This document shows positions 1 through 8,334 of a stretch of DNA of 64,000 bases, in pieces. Each line of letters starts with the position of its first letter. The first letter of the stretch is position 1. Both the position numbers and the translations under genes were made by a program. The DNA lies in assembly GCA_943372195.1 (NCBI GenBank), contig CALRXS010000007.1:62001-126000 (forward strand), read 5' to 3'. The DNA comes from JAEYZM01 sp943372195 (lineage in GTDB: Bacteria; Bacteroidota; Bacteroidia; Sphingobacteriales; Sphingobacteriaceae). The notes under the pieces were generated by a model. The model saw nothing but the letters and a program-made list of their open reading frames with translations, had not been told where the DNA came from and searched no databases.

Positions 1-879
1 ATTACTGAAGTAGGCATCACTGAATTTATTTTCGTGATCGGGTACCTAGGTGATAAAATTCAATCTTATGTTACTGAAACTTACCCTAATTTGACGAAAA
101 GTTTTGTGGTACAGGCGCAGAAAGAGGGTATAGGGCATGCAATCTGGACAGCCAAAGAATTGATTAATGATCAAGATGAAATATTAATAGTTTTAGGAGA
201 TACTATTTTTGATGTGAACCTAAAAGAATTTGTTTCATTACCCTATTCAGCAGTGGGTATAAAAAAAGTGGAAGATCCGAGAAATTTTGGTGTGGTAGAA
301 ATGGGTGAAGAAGGTTATATCACTAGATTAGTAGAGAAACCTAATATACCGAAATCTAACATGGCCATGGTGGGTATCTATAAAATCAAAGAAGCAAAAA
401 CTTTAATGAACGCCCTTAACCATTTAATAGAAACAGATTCAAGAACTCATAACGAATTTCAATTAACAGATGCGCTTATGCATATGGTAAATGAAGGTTT
501 AAAATTGAAATCTTTTAAAGTAGAAGAATGGTATGACTGTGGTAAAAAAGAAGTACTACTTGCAACTAATGCAATGCTCTTAAGTAGATTAAATAAAACA
601 GATACTCCAGTTTTTGAAAATACTATTATCATTCATCCAGTTAGCATACCTGCTTCTTGCAGAATTCAAAATTCAATTATTGGTCCGAATGTTTCTATCG
701 GTGAAAACACTTATGTAGACCATTCAATTTTAAAAAATTCAATCATTGGTTCTTACTCGCAATTAGAAGACGTTGTATTACGCGATTCATTAGTGGGTAA
801 CGATGCCTCATTAAAAGGCTTAACACAAAGTTTAAATTTAGGTGATAGTACAGAAATTAATTTTTCTGCCGGACATTAA
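1..879 (+). CDS. Sugar-phosphate nucleotidyltransferase, 5' end outside the window
   Basis: The reading frame is open from base 1, so the apparent GTG at 34 is internal and the N-terminal GxGxRxRP nucleotide-binding loop lies upstream. What remains shows the family landmarks: a VLGDTIFD metal-binding stretch, a VEKP motif, an EFQLTDAL segment and a WYDCGKKE segment, followed by a C-terminal left-handed beta-helix of hexapeptide repeats (NSIIGPNVSIGENTYV region). Family members join a nucleotide to a sugar 1-phosphate in the cytoplasm for surface polysaccharide synthesis; the exact sugar cannot be read from sequence. It is a paralogue of the complete gene at 4775-5782, sharing the same motif order and a DP-R-FGV stretch. 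Confidence 0.88.
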   Translation: MTEVGITEFIFVIGYLGDKIQSYVTETYPNLTKSFVVQAQKEGIGHAIWTAKELINDQDEILIVLGDTIFDVNLKEFVSLPYSAVGIKKVEDPRNFGVVEMGEEGYITRLVEKPNIPKSNMAMVGIYKIKEAKTLMNALNHLIETDSRTHNEFQLTDALMHMVNEGLKLKSFKVEEWYDCGKKEVLLATNAMLLSRLNKTDTPVFENTIIIHPVSIPASCRIQNSIIGPNVSIGENTYVDHSILKNSIIGSYSQLEDVVLRDSLVGNDASLKGLTQSLNLGDSTEINFSAGH

Positions 880-904
880 TAACATAAAACAACGATTACA
901 AAGA

Positions 905-1573
905 ATGAAAAAATTATTATTTGCATTACTTATTTTAATTTCAGTACAAAGCGTATTTAGTCAAACTCCTTACAGAAGAAAAATTATTCACAAAGCCACT
1001 AAGAATTTAGTTGAAGAATATGATGCTAAAGATTCAACTAGCACTTTTAAAGTAGGATATTATGCAAGATATAATCATATAACTGCTAAATTAATTAAGA
1101 CAGGTTCTTTTGCAAATAATCAAAGAACAGGTGTTTGGACATTCTACGATGATAGTAGTAAAGTGAGTTTCAAATACAATTATACAACAGGTATGGTCTT
1201 ATTTTCGAAACCAGATACATTATCAAAATATTTTTTAAAGCAAGCAGGTGTTGATACAAATTTTTATGCAGCACTTTCGCAAGCTCCAATGTTTGTTGGT
1301 GGTGCAATTGAATTCAATGATTTTGTTGCAGCTAATTTACGTTACCCAACAATTGCTAAAGAAAATAATATCAAAGGAACCGTAATCGTAAGTTTTAACT
1401 TAAGAGAAACAGGCTACCCTGAAAATCCTAAAATTGTTAAGGGTCTCGGATATGGTTGTGATGATGAAGTATTAAGAGTTGTGAAGTTATTGCCTAGATT
1501 TATATCAGCAAGACGCCAACAAGAAATCTCTCATACATATTACATGGCTTTTAAATTTGAACCCAAAAAATAA
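905..1573 (+). CDS. Secreted TonB C-terminal domain protein
   Basis: 222 residues from ATG 905; the longer frame from ATG 842 would overlap the previous gene by 38 bases and put a charged tail before the signal peptide, so 905 is preferred. Residues 1-20 are a signal peptide ending in VFS before Gln. The middle (about 60-110) resembles MORN/toxin_52-like repeats (GSFANNQRTGVWTFYD). Residues about 135-220 match the TonB C-terminal fold (NLRYPTIAKENNIKGTVIVS, then a Gly/Cys stretch). No transmembrane anchor beyond the signal peptide is visible, so it is not a classical inner-membrane TonB energiser; a periplasmic or outer-membrane-facing role is inferred. Confidence 0.8.
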   Translation: MKKLLFALLILISVQSVFSQTPYRRKIIHKATKNLVEEYDAKDSTSTFKVGYYARYNHITAKLIKTGSFANNQRTGVWTFYDDSSKVSFKYNYTTGMVLFSKPDTLSKYFLKQAGVDTNFYAALSQAPMFVGGAIEFNDFVAANLRYPTIAKENNIKGTVIVSFNLRETGYPENPKIVKGLGYGCDDEVLRVVKLLPRFISARRQQEISHTYYMAFKFEPKK

Positions 1574-1575
1574 TC

Positions 1576-2526
1576 ATGAATAATAATCGCATTACTCAAT
1601 TATTCGGCATCCAATATCCGATTATTCAGGCAGGCATGATTTGGTGCTCTGGATGGAGATTAGCATCGGCAGTGTCTAATGCTGGTGGTTTAGGAATAAT
1701 TGGTGCGGGCTCTATGTATCCTGATGTTTTGCGTGAACATATTCAAAAATGTAAGGCTGCAACTAATAATCCTTTTGCAGTTAACTTACCATTACTATAC
1801 CCAGATATTGAAAAACACATTCAAATAATTATTGAAGAAGGAGTGAAAATTGTTTTTACTTCTGCTGGTAATCCGATGACTTGGACGAAGCATTTGAAAG
1901 AACATGGTATCACTGTAGTGCATGTTATCGCGAATGTAAAGTTTGCATTGAAATGTAAAGAGGCAGGAGTAGATGCGATAGTGGCTGAGGGTTTTGAGGC
2001 AGGCGGACATAACGGTAAAGAAGAGACTACTACTTTGTGTTTAATACCGATGATTAGAGAAGCTGTTGATTTACCATTGATTGCAGCAGGTGGTATTGCA
2101 ACCGGTAGAGCAATGTTAGCATGTATGGTTTTAGGAGCAGAAGCGGTTCAAATCGGATCTAGATTTGCAGCATCAGAAGAATCATCAGCACATCAAAATT
2201 TCAAAAATAAAATAGTAGAAATATCAGAGGGGCAAACTCAACTTTCAATGAAAAGTGTAGTGCCCGTACGTTTAATAAAAAATGAGTTCTATCAGAAAAT
2301 TGCAGAAGCAGAACAACGTGGTGCATTACGACATGAATTAATTGAAATACTTGGTCGAGCTAGAGCTAAGAAGGGTATGTTCGAAGGGGATATGGTAGAA
2401 GGAGAATTAGAAATTGGACAAATTTCAGGATTAATCCATGATGTTTTACCAGCACAACAAATTGTTAATAATATTTTACACGAATACAGAATTGCGCAAG
2501 CTGAAGTTTCAAATATTAATCTTTAA
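1576..2526 (+). CDS. Nitronate monooxygenase / FabK-type flavoprotein
   Basis: 316 residues, a full-length TIM-barrel FMN protein of the NMO/2-nitropropane dioxygenase family. Visible landmarks are the N-terminal PIIQAGM motif, the SNAGGLGIIGAG loop, AEGFEAGGHNG (with the His of the active site), the phosphate-binding AAGGIATG and the GAEAVQIGSRF stretch. Family members either oxidise alkyl nitronates or act as enoyl-ACP reductase (FabK); sequence alone does not separate these. It starts 3 bases after the TonB-like gene and its TAATG stop/start overlaps the acylphosphatase gene, which suggests co-transcription. Confidence 0.85.
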   Translation: MNNNRITQLFGIQYPIIQAGMIWCSGWRLASAVSNAGGLGIIGAGSMYPDVLREHIQKCKAATNNPFAVNLPLLYPDIEKHIQIIIEEGVKIVFTSAGNPMTWTKHLKEHGITVVHVIANVKFALKCKEAGVDAIVAEGFEAGGHNGKEETTTLCLIPMIREAVDLPLIAAGGIATGRAMLACMVLGAEAVQIGSRFAASEESSAHQNFKNKIVEISEGQTQLSMKSVVPVRLIKNEFYQKIAEAEQRGALRHELIEILGRARAKKGMFEGDMVEGELEIGQISGLIHDVLPAQQIVNNILHEYRIAQAEVSNINL

Positions 2527-2801
2527 TGAAAAAAATACATTTAAATATTATTGTTAAAGGGAAAGTGCAAGCTGTGTTTTTTCGTCAAGGTACTAAAGCC
2601 GTTGCTGATCAATTAGGGGTTACAGGTTGGGTGAGAAATGAAAAAGATGGATCTGTTTATATTGAAGCTGAATCTACTGAAATGATGATGCAGAATTTTT
2701 TGATGTGGTGTAACGACGGACCTGATCGTGCAGTGGTAGAAAGTGTAGAAACAAGTGAAGCAGAATTACAAAATTTCACAAATTTTATTGTAAAAAAATA
2801 A
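2526..2801 (+). CDS. acyP: Acylphosphatase
   Basis: 91 residues, the usual family length. It hydrolyses acyl-phosphates in the cytoplasm. The catalytic Arg20 sits in the phosphate-binding loop GKVQAVFFR, where most family members have Gly in place of Ala16, and the catalytic Asn38 is in GWVRN. The ATG shares one base with the stop codon of the flavoprotein gene, so the two are translationally coupled. Housekeeping role; the physiological substrate is unknown for the family. Confidence 0.92.
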   Translation: MKKIHLNIIVKGKVQAVFFRQGTKAVADQLGVTGWVRNEKDGSVYIEAESTEMMMQNFLMWCNDGPDRAVVESVETSEAELQNFTNFIVKK

Positions 2802-2802
2802 T

Positions 2803-4266
2803 TTGAGCGCATTTAAAAAACTTGCATCGCAAACAGCTTATTATGGCATAAGTAGCATCTTAGGTAGAATGCTCAACTACGCTCTAGTACCTTTGCATAC
2901 AAGGGTTTTAACTAGCCAACAAGATTACGGAATCATTGGAGAATTATATTCTTATATAACTTTTCTGAATATAATTTTCTTATACGGACTAGAAACTACG
3001 TTCTTTAGATTTGCTACTGAAAACAAATCTGATTATAGTATTTATAATAAAGCTTTTACTAGCATATTGTTCTCTAGTATTTTATTTACAGCTACTATCT
3101 TTTTATTCGCAACACCTATCAATAATTTTTTAAGTATTGGTATAACCAGTAATTTATATAGAATAGAATATCTCTATATTTTTGCTTTGATATTAGCCTT
3201 CGATGCTATTGCAGCAATACCATTTGCAAAAATTAGATTAGATAATCGCCCATTAAAATTCGCATCTATTAAAATCGCCAATATTAGCATAAATGTAATG
3301 CTTAATGTTTTCTTTTTAATAGTAGCACCTATTTTCGACTTTGCTTTTTATACAGCAAGCGATGCTGTATTATACATTCTCTTAAGTAACTTGATAGCTA
3401 GTATCGCTACTATATTTTTCTTGTATCAAGAATTGATTATTGTAAAAATCACATGGATATGGAAAGAAATGAAACCGCTTTATGTGTATGCAATACCTTT
3501 AATGTTTGCTGGTTTAGCTGGCATGACCAATGAAACCCTAGATCGAATTTTATTAAAATATTTCTTGCCTGGTACCCTTGAAGAAAGATTATCTCAAATT
3601 GGTATTTATAATGCAGCGTATAAACTTTCTATTTTCATGACACTTGCAGTTCAAGCATTCAGAATGGCTGCAGAACCATATTTCTTTAGCATCAATAAAA
3701 ATGCCGATTCTAAATTAGTGTATGCTAAAGTCATGAATTATTTTGTATTAGCTTGTTCTGTGATTTTCTTAGGTGTAAGTACACACTTAAATATTCTTGC
3801 CTATTTATTAGGTGAAAATTACCGATCTGGATTAGAAGTGGTTCCTATTTTATTAATGGCAAATTTATTTTTAGGAGTATATATGAACTTATCAATATGG
3901 TACAAACTATTTGATAAAACTATTTACGGATTATACATTACCATTATTGGAGCGATATTAACTGTTGTATTAAACATTCTTTGGATACCTATATTAGGAT
4001 ATATAGGCTCAGCATATTCTACCTTGATTTGTTATTTTGTGATGACAGTGGTAGCTTACATAGCTGGACAAAAATATTTTACAGTGCCTTATAGTTTGAA
4101 GACTATATTTTTATACATCAGCATGGCTTTATTGTTGTACATCGTTTCAAAATCGTTGAACGATTATTACGTCACTAACATCCTGCTAAAGCAAATAATT
4201 CAATCATTTGTATTTGTGCTATTTGCTGTATTTGCATTAATGCAATTCAAAGGGGCAAAGGCATAA
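2803..4266 (+). CDS. Polysaccharide flippase (Wzx/MATE-like), TTG start
   Basis: 487 residues with about twelve to fourteen hydrophobic helices and the family's N-terminal pattern (FKKLASQTAYYGISSILGR region). Such proteins flip lipid-linked glycans across the inner membrane. No ATG is present near the start of homology, and TTG 2803, one base after the acylphosphatase stop, places the first residues as expected. The gene ends at 4266, directly against the stop codon of the opposing dut gene. In Bacteroidota a flippase, dUTPase, nucleotidyltransferase, TPR, DUF4292, EnvC order is common, as here. Confidence 0.88.
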   Translation: MSAFKKLASQTAYYGISSILGRMLNYALVPLHTRVLTSQQDYGIIGELYSYITFLNIIFLYGLETTFFRFATENKSDYSIYNKAFTSILFSSILFTATIFLFATPINNFLSIGITSNLYRIEYLYIFALILAFDAIAAIPFAKIRLDNRPLKFASIKIANISINVMLNVFFLIVAPIFDFAFYTASDAVLYILLSNLIASIATIFFLYQELIIVKITWIWKEMKPLYVYAIPLMFAGLAGMTNETLDRILLKYFLPGTLEERLSQIGIYNAAYKLSIFMTLAVQAFRMAAEPYFFSINKNADSKLVYAKVMNYFVLACSVIFLGVSTHLNILAYLLGENYRSGLEVVPILLMANLFLGVYMNLSIWYKLFDKTIYGLYITIIGAILTVVLNILWIPILGYIGSAYSTLICYFVMTVVAYIAGQKYFTVPYSLKTIFLYISMALLLYIVSKSLNDYYVTNILLKQIIQSFVFVLFAVFALMQFKGAKA

Positions 4267-4698
4267 TTACTTACCCGTATGTCCGTAGCCACCAGCACCT
4301 CTCTCTGTATCGCTTAACTTATCAACCACTTGCCATTCAATTTGCTCATGTTTTGCTATGATCATTTGTGCAATACGCTCTGCATCATTTATGATAAAAG
4401 GCTCGTTTGATAAGTTAATTAACAAGATTTTAATTTCACCTCTATAATCAGCATCAATGGTACCCGGTGAATTTAGAACTGTAATACCATGCTTATATGC
4501 TAATCCTGATCGAGGTCTAATTTGAGCCTCATATCCGATGGGTAGTTCAACGAATAATCCGGTTGGAATTAATACTCTTTGCATCGGGTCTAATTGTATA
4601 GGCCCCTCTATATTCGCTCTTAAATCAAGTCCGGCCGAAGCAATCGTCTCATACCTTGGCAAGGCATGCTTCGATCTATTAATTACAGGTATATTCAT
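4267..4698 (-). CDS. dut: dUTP diphosphatase
   Basis: 143 residues, standard for the trimeric dUTPase. All five motifs are present in order: AGLDLRA (22-28), RPRSGLA (61-67), the uracil-binding and catalytic GTIDADYRGE (79-88), ERIAQMII, and the C-terminal Gly-rich arm RGAGGYGHTG. It converts dUTP to dUMP and pyrophosphate, keeping uracil out of DNA and feeding thymidylate synthesis. It runs against its neighbours, convergent and abutting the flippase gene and divergent from the nucleotidyltransferase, so it needs its own promoter in 4699-4774. Confidence 0.96.
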   Translation of the reverse strand: MNIPVINRSKHALPRYETIASAGLDLRANIEGPIQLDPMQRVLIPTGLFVELPIGYEAQIRPRSGLAYKHGITVLNSPGTIDADYRGEIKILLINLSNEPFIINDAERIAQMIIAKHEQIEWQVVDKLSDTERGAGGYGHTGK

Positions 4699-4738
4699 GT
4701 ATTAAAAATAGATAAATTATCGATTTGTTAAATATTAA

Positions 4739-4746
4739 TATATTTG
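4739..4746 (+). promoter_or_regulatory. Candidate Bacteroidota -7 box for the 4775 operon
   Basis: TATATTTG is an exact match to the TAnnTTTG -7 consensus of Bacteroidota and lies 28 bases before ATG 4775 in a 76-base divergent spacer. The nearest TTTG (4724-4727) is only 11 bases upstream, too close for the usual spacing of about 19-21, so the -33 element is weak or absent. Confidence 0.45.
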
Positions 4747-4774
4747 CAGAAAACAAATACGAAGTAGCGAAGAT

Positions 4775-5782
4775 ATGAGAATAATCGTTCCGATGGCAGG
4801 TATGGGCAAGAGAATGCGCCCACATACATTAACAACTCCTAAACCATTAATACCAGTTGCTGGTAAGTCAATTGTACAAAGATTAGTAGAAGATATCACA
4901 AAAGTTTGCGGACAAAAAGTTGAAGAGATAGCATATATTATTGGTCGTTTTGGCAAAGAAGCTGAAGATAATTTAGTGCAAATAGCAGAAAATCTTGGTG
5001 CAAAAGGTAGTATCTATTATCAAGACGAAGCATTAGGAACAGCTCATGCCATCTACTGCGCTAAAGATAGTTTAAGTGGTCCGGTCGTAGTGGCTTTCGC
5101 CGATACATTATTCAGAGCTGAGTTTACATTAGATGCTGACAAAGACGGAATTATTTGGGTACAACAAATACCTGATCCACGTCAGTTTGGAGTCATTAAA
5201 GTAAATGCCGAGAATATTATCACTGACTTTGTTGAGAAACCACAAGAATTTGTCTCTGACCTAGCTATTATAGGTATTTATTATTTTAAGGATGGTGACA
5301 ACTTGAGAAACGAAATCAAGTATCTTTTAGATAATAACATTAGAGAAAAAGGGGAATATCAATTGACAAATGCTTTAGAAAATATGAAGCAAAAAGGTGT
5401 GCGTTTTTCACCCGGTCAAGTAATAGAATGGCTAGATTGTGGTAACAAAGACGCTACAGTTTATACTAATCAACGTGTATTAGAAAATGTGAAAGACTCA
5501 GAGAATTTAGTAGCTACAAGCGCTAAAATCATTAATTCTGAGATCATTGAGCCTTGCTATATTGGTGAAAATGTACATATCGAGAATTCGAAGATAGGTC
5601 CGCATGTTTCACTCGGCAACAATACAAAAGTATCTGATTCCGTTATTACAAATAGTATATTACAAACAAATGTAAAAGTTGAAAGTTCTTCAATAGATAA
5701 TTCAATGATTGGACATTTTGCAGAACTAACAAAAAGTAATGGATCATACAGCATCAGTGACTACTCAACAATTAAAGGTTAA
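4775..5782 (+). CDS. Sugar-phosphate nucleotidyltransferase
   Basis: 335 residues. N-terminal nucleotide-binding loop GMGKRMRPHT followed by TTPKPLIPVAGK, then AFADTLF (metal/phosphate site), DFVEKP, EYQLTNAL and EWLDCGNK; from about residue 235 a hexapeptide left-handed beta-helix (IGENVHIENSKIGPHVSLG). It activates a sugar 1-phosphate for glycan synthesis in the cytoplasm; the sugar is not determined. A paralogue ends at 879. It is the first gene of a block continuing with TPR, DUF4292 and EnvC-like genes, all overlapping, so envelope assembly is the likely context. Confidence 0.92.
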   Translation: MRIIVPMAGMGKRMRPHTLTTPKPLIPVAGKSIVQRLVEDITKVCGQKVEEIAYIIGRFGKEAEDNLVQIAENLGAKGSIYYQDEALGTAHAIYCAKDSLSGPVVVAFADTLFRAEFTLDADKDGIIWVQQIPDPRQFGVIKVNAENIITDFVEKPQEFVSDLAIIGIYYFKDGDNLRNEIKYLLDNNIREKGEYQLTNALENMKQKGVRFSPGQVIEWLDCGNKDATVYTNQRVLENVKDSENLVATSAKIINSEIIEPCYIGENVHIENSKIGPHVSLGNNTKVSDSVITNSILQTNVKVESSSIDNSMIGHFAELTKSNGSYSISDYSTIKG

Positions 5783-7559
5783 TATCATTAACAATATATT
5801 TTCAAAAAGGAGTACAAGTCTAATAAGCTTGTTACTCCTTTTTCTCGTTTTATTAACTGCAACTGTTAATGCTCAAGACGATGAAAAAGAAAAAAAGAAA
5901 TCTAAAAAATCTGATAAAAAAATTGAGTTAAGTGATGATCAGAAAGAAAGAATAAATACTTTGTTCTTTACAGCATTGAGCCAAAAAAATCAGGGAAATG
6001 AAGATGCCGCAATTTCAAATCTTAGAAAGATATTAGATATAGACCCCAATCATGCTGCGAGTTATTATGAAATGGGATTAGCATTTAGTCATAAGAACTT
6101 ATGGTCGCAAGCAGATGTCGCTTTTGATAAAGCGGTTGCACTTGACCCGAATAATGAATGGTATCTTTTGCAAAAAGCGAAGACAAAAGAAAAGCTAACT
6201 AAGTTTGAAGATGCTGAGATTATTTATGAAAAATTAGCAAAAGCATATCCATCGAAAGTTAATTATTTATTCGATGTAGCATCAATGAAGCTCTATCGAA
6301 ATGAATTTAAAGATGCAATAAAAGTTTATGATCAGATAGAGAAAAAGATCGGACTTAATGAAGATATAGTTATTCAGAAGGAAAAAATTTGGTTAAAATT
6401 AGGTAATGTAGATAAAGCTGCTGAAGAGGTACAAAGATTAGTTAGCTCGCAACCTAATGAGCCTAGGTATAGAATGTTATTAGTCGAATTATACATGGCT
6501 AATAATTTACAAGATGATGCATATAAGGCACTAAAGGAATTAATTGCTATTGATGAACAAAATGGCTTTGCACAATTAGCTTTAGCAGATTATTATCGTC
6601 AGAAAAATGATTTAACAAAGTCATACGAAATATTAAAAACCGCTTTTGCAAATAGCACTATTAATATTGATCAGAAGGTAAGAATATTGGCACCATACTT
6701 CGGATTGTTATATGATTCAGTTCAAATGAATCATGCTTTAGAGCTATCAAAGATTGCTACTACCACACATCCTGAAGAGGCAAAAGCATTTGCAATTTAT
6801 GGTGACATCTTATATCAATTGCAAAAGTTGAAAGAAGCTAAAGATGCTTATGTTAAAACCATTGCACTCGATAAAAAAGTTTTTGCGGTCTGGCAGAATT
6901 TAATGTTTATAGAAGCAGAGCAAAATGATTATGCAGCTTTATTGAAATCTACAAATGAAGCCTTAGAATTATATCCGACTAATCAGTTGGTACATTATAT
7001 GAACGCTGTTGCAAAAGCTCAAACAAAAGATTTTGAAGGCGCAATAGTTTCATATCAAATGGCACTGAATCTATTGGTAAATAATAAAGAGTTAGAATCA
7101 CAAATTTATGCAGGTTTGGGTGATGCTTATCATTCACTTAAGAATCATGCAAAATCAGATGCATCTTATGAACAAGCTTTAAAATTAAAGCCAGAAGATG
7201 CTTATGTTTTGAACAATTATGCATATTACCTTTCACTGAGAAATGAAAACTTGGAGAAAGCTTTAGAGATGTCTAAAAAGTCAAATGATTTGCAAAAAAA
7301 CAACCCTTCGTTTTTAGATACCTATGCATGGATATTCTATAAACTAGGTAGATATGAAGATGCATATATCTGGATGTTAGAAGCAAAAAAATACAGTGTG
7401 ATAATGACATCAACTATAGCAGATCACCTAGGAGATATCTTATATAAATTAGGTAAGAAAGAAGAAGCAGTGGCAGAATGGGAGAAAGCAAAATCATTAG
7501 GTGATAATTCTGAACTACTGAACAAAAAAATTAAAGAGAAGAAATTATATGAAGAATAA
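5739..7559 (+). CDS. Secreted tetratricopeptide repeat protein
   Basis: 606 residues. A hydrophobic signal peptide (about residues 24-45) ends in VNA before Gln, followed by a highly charged Lys/Asp/Glu linker and then roughly a dozen TPR units across 70-600, such as the NHAASYYEMGLAF and EAKAFAIYGDILYQLQK units. TPRs are protein-binding scaffolds; here probably periplasmic. ATG 5739 is the only ATG before the signal peptide and makes a 44-base overlap with the upstream gene; GTG 5757 is an alternative and the start is uncertain. Its end overlaps the lipoprotein gene by 11 bases, pointing to one operon. Confidence 0.85.
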   Translation: MDHTASVTTQQLKVNIINNIFSKRSTSLISLLLLFLVLLTATVNAQDDEKEKKKSKKSDKKIELSDDQKERINTLFFTALSQKNQGNEDAAISNLRKILDIDPNHAASYYEMGLAFSHKNLWSQADVAFDKAVALDPNNEWYLLQKAKTKEKLTKFEDAEIIYEKLAKAYPSKVNYLFDVASMKLYRNEFKDAIKVYDQIEKKIGLNEDIVIQKEKIWLKLGNVDKAAEEVQRLVSSQPNEPRYRMLLVELYMANNLQDDAYKALKELIAIDEQNGFAQLALADYYRQKNDLTKSYEILKTAFANSTINIDQKVRILAPYFGLLYDSVQMNHALELSKIATTTHPEEAKAFAIYGDILYQLQKLKEAKDAYVKTIALDKKVFAVWQNLMFIEAEQNDYAALLKSTNEALELYPTNQLVHYMNAVAKAQTKDFEGAIVSYQMALNLLVNNKELESQIYAGLGDAYHSLKNHAKSDASYEQALKLKPEDAYVLNNYAYYLSLRNENLEKALEMSKKSNDLQKNNPSFLDTYAWIFYKLGRYEDAYIWMLEAKKYSVIMTSTIADHLGDILYKLGKKEEAVAEWEKAKSLGDNSELLNKKIKEKKLYEE

Positions 7560-8334
7560 ATACATCGTATTTGTTTTATTGAGTATTAGTTTATTAGTGT
7601 CTGCATGTAAATCTCGAAAGTTCATGTCAGAAACTAATAACAATAAGATGGTTGTTTCTGAAGAAGAATTATTAAAACAATCTATACTTTTAAAAATACC
7701 TGCATCTAATTTTGATTTTAATTTTCTACAAGCAAAAGCAAAAGTACAAGCGAATGCAAAAAACAAAGATTATTCATTGAATTTTAATGTTCGTATGCAG
7801 AAAGATCAAAAAATATGGATTTCTGTGAATGCGATTGGAAGTATAGAAATAGCTAGAATATTAATATCAAAAGACAGTGTACGTATTATCGATAGAATCA
7901 ATAATCAATACTTGGTAAAAGATTTTAACTTTTTATCAGGTATGCTGAATACGAATGTTGATTTTAATATGATTCAAAATTTAATGTTAGGTAATGCACC
8001 TTTATTTCCCAATTCTGAATCATTAGTTCTAAAACAAGATGAACAAAATTATCAGCTAAGTTCTAAATTGGCAGAAGTACTTACTAATTATTCATTTAGA
8101 AAAGAAGATGCTAAGTTGAGTGCATTTAGCTTAGAAGAAGACACTGAACTAAAACGTAACATCCGAGTAAATTATTCAGATTATCGTTTAGTAGAGAACA
8201 ACAATTTCCCATTCTTGATAAATTCTATTGCGAGTTCTCAAAAAGAATCATTAAAATTGAATGTTCAATATACGAAAGTAGAAAAGTTAAATAGTTTAGA
8301 GTTCCCATTCAATGTTCCGAAAAGGTTTGAGTAA
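7549..8334 (+). CDS. DUF4292 family lipoprotein
   Basis: 261 residues. Signal peptide with lipobox LVSAC, acylated Cys at about residue 20. The body looks like a curved beta-sheet domain: repeated amphipathic strands such as YSLNFNVRMQ, KIWISVNAIG and RILISKDSVRII. This pattern is seen in the Bacteroidota DUF4292 family, which I recall as belonging to the LolA/LolB-like superfamily; that placement is from memory and should be checked. A role in lipoprotein handling or outer-membrane assembly is inferred. It overlaps the TPR gene (11 bases) and the EnvC-like gene (23 bases). Confidence 0.82.
   Translation: MKNKYIVFVLLSISLLVSACKSRKFMSETNNNKMVVSEEELLKQSILLKIPASNFDFNFLQAKAKVQANAKNKDYSLNFNVRMQKDQKIWISVNAIGSIEIARILISKDSVRIIDRINNQYLVKDFNFLSGMLNTNVDFNMIQNLMLGNAPLFPNSESLVLKQDEQNYQLSSKLAEVLTNYSFRKEDAKLSAFSLEEDTELKRNIRVNYSDYRLVENNNFPFLINSIASSQKESLKLNVQYTKVEKLNSLEFPFNVPKRFE

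Noticed and set aside
34..879. GTG start at 34 for the first gene
   Set aside because: The frame is open to base 1 with family-like residues (ITEVGITEFIF) ahead of it, so the gene is cut by the window edge.
842..904. Longer start at ATG 842 for the TonB-like gene
   Set aside because: It would overlap the previous gene and place 21 non-hydrophobic residues ahead of a good signal peptide.
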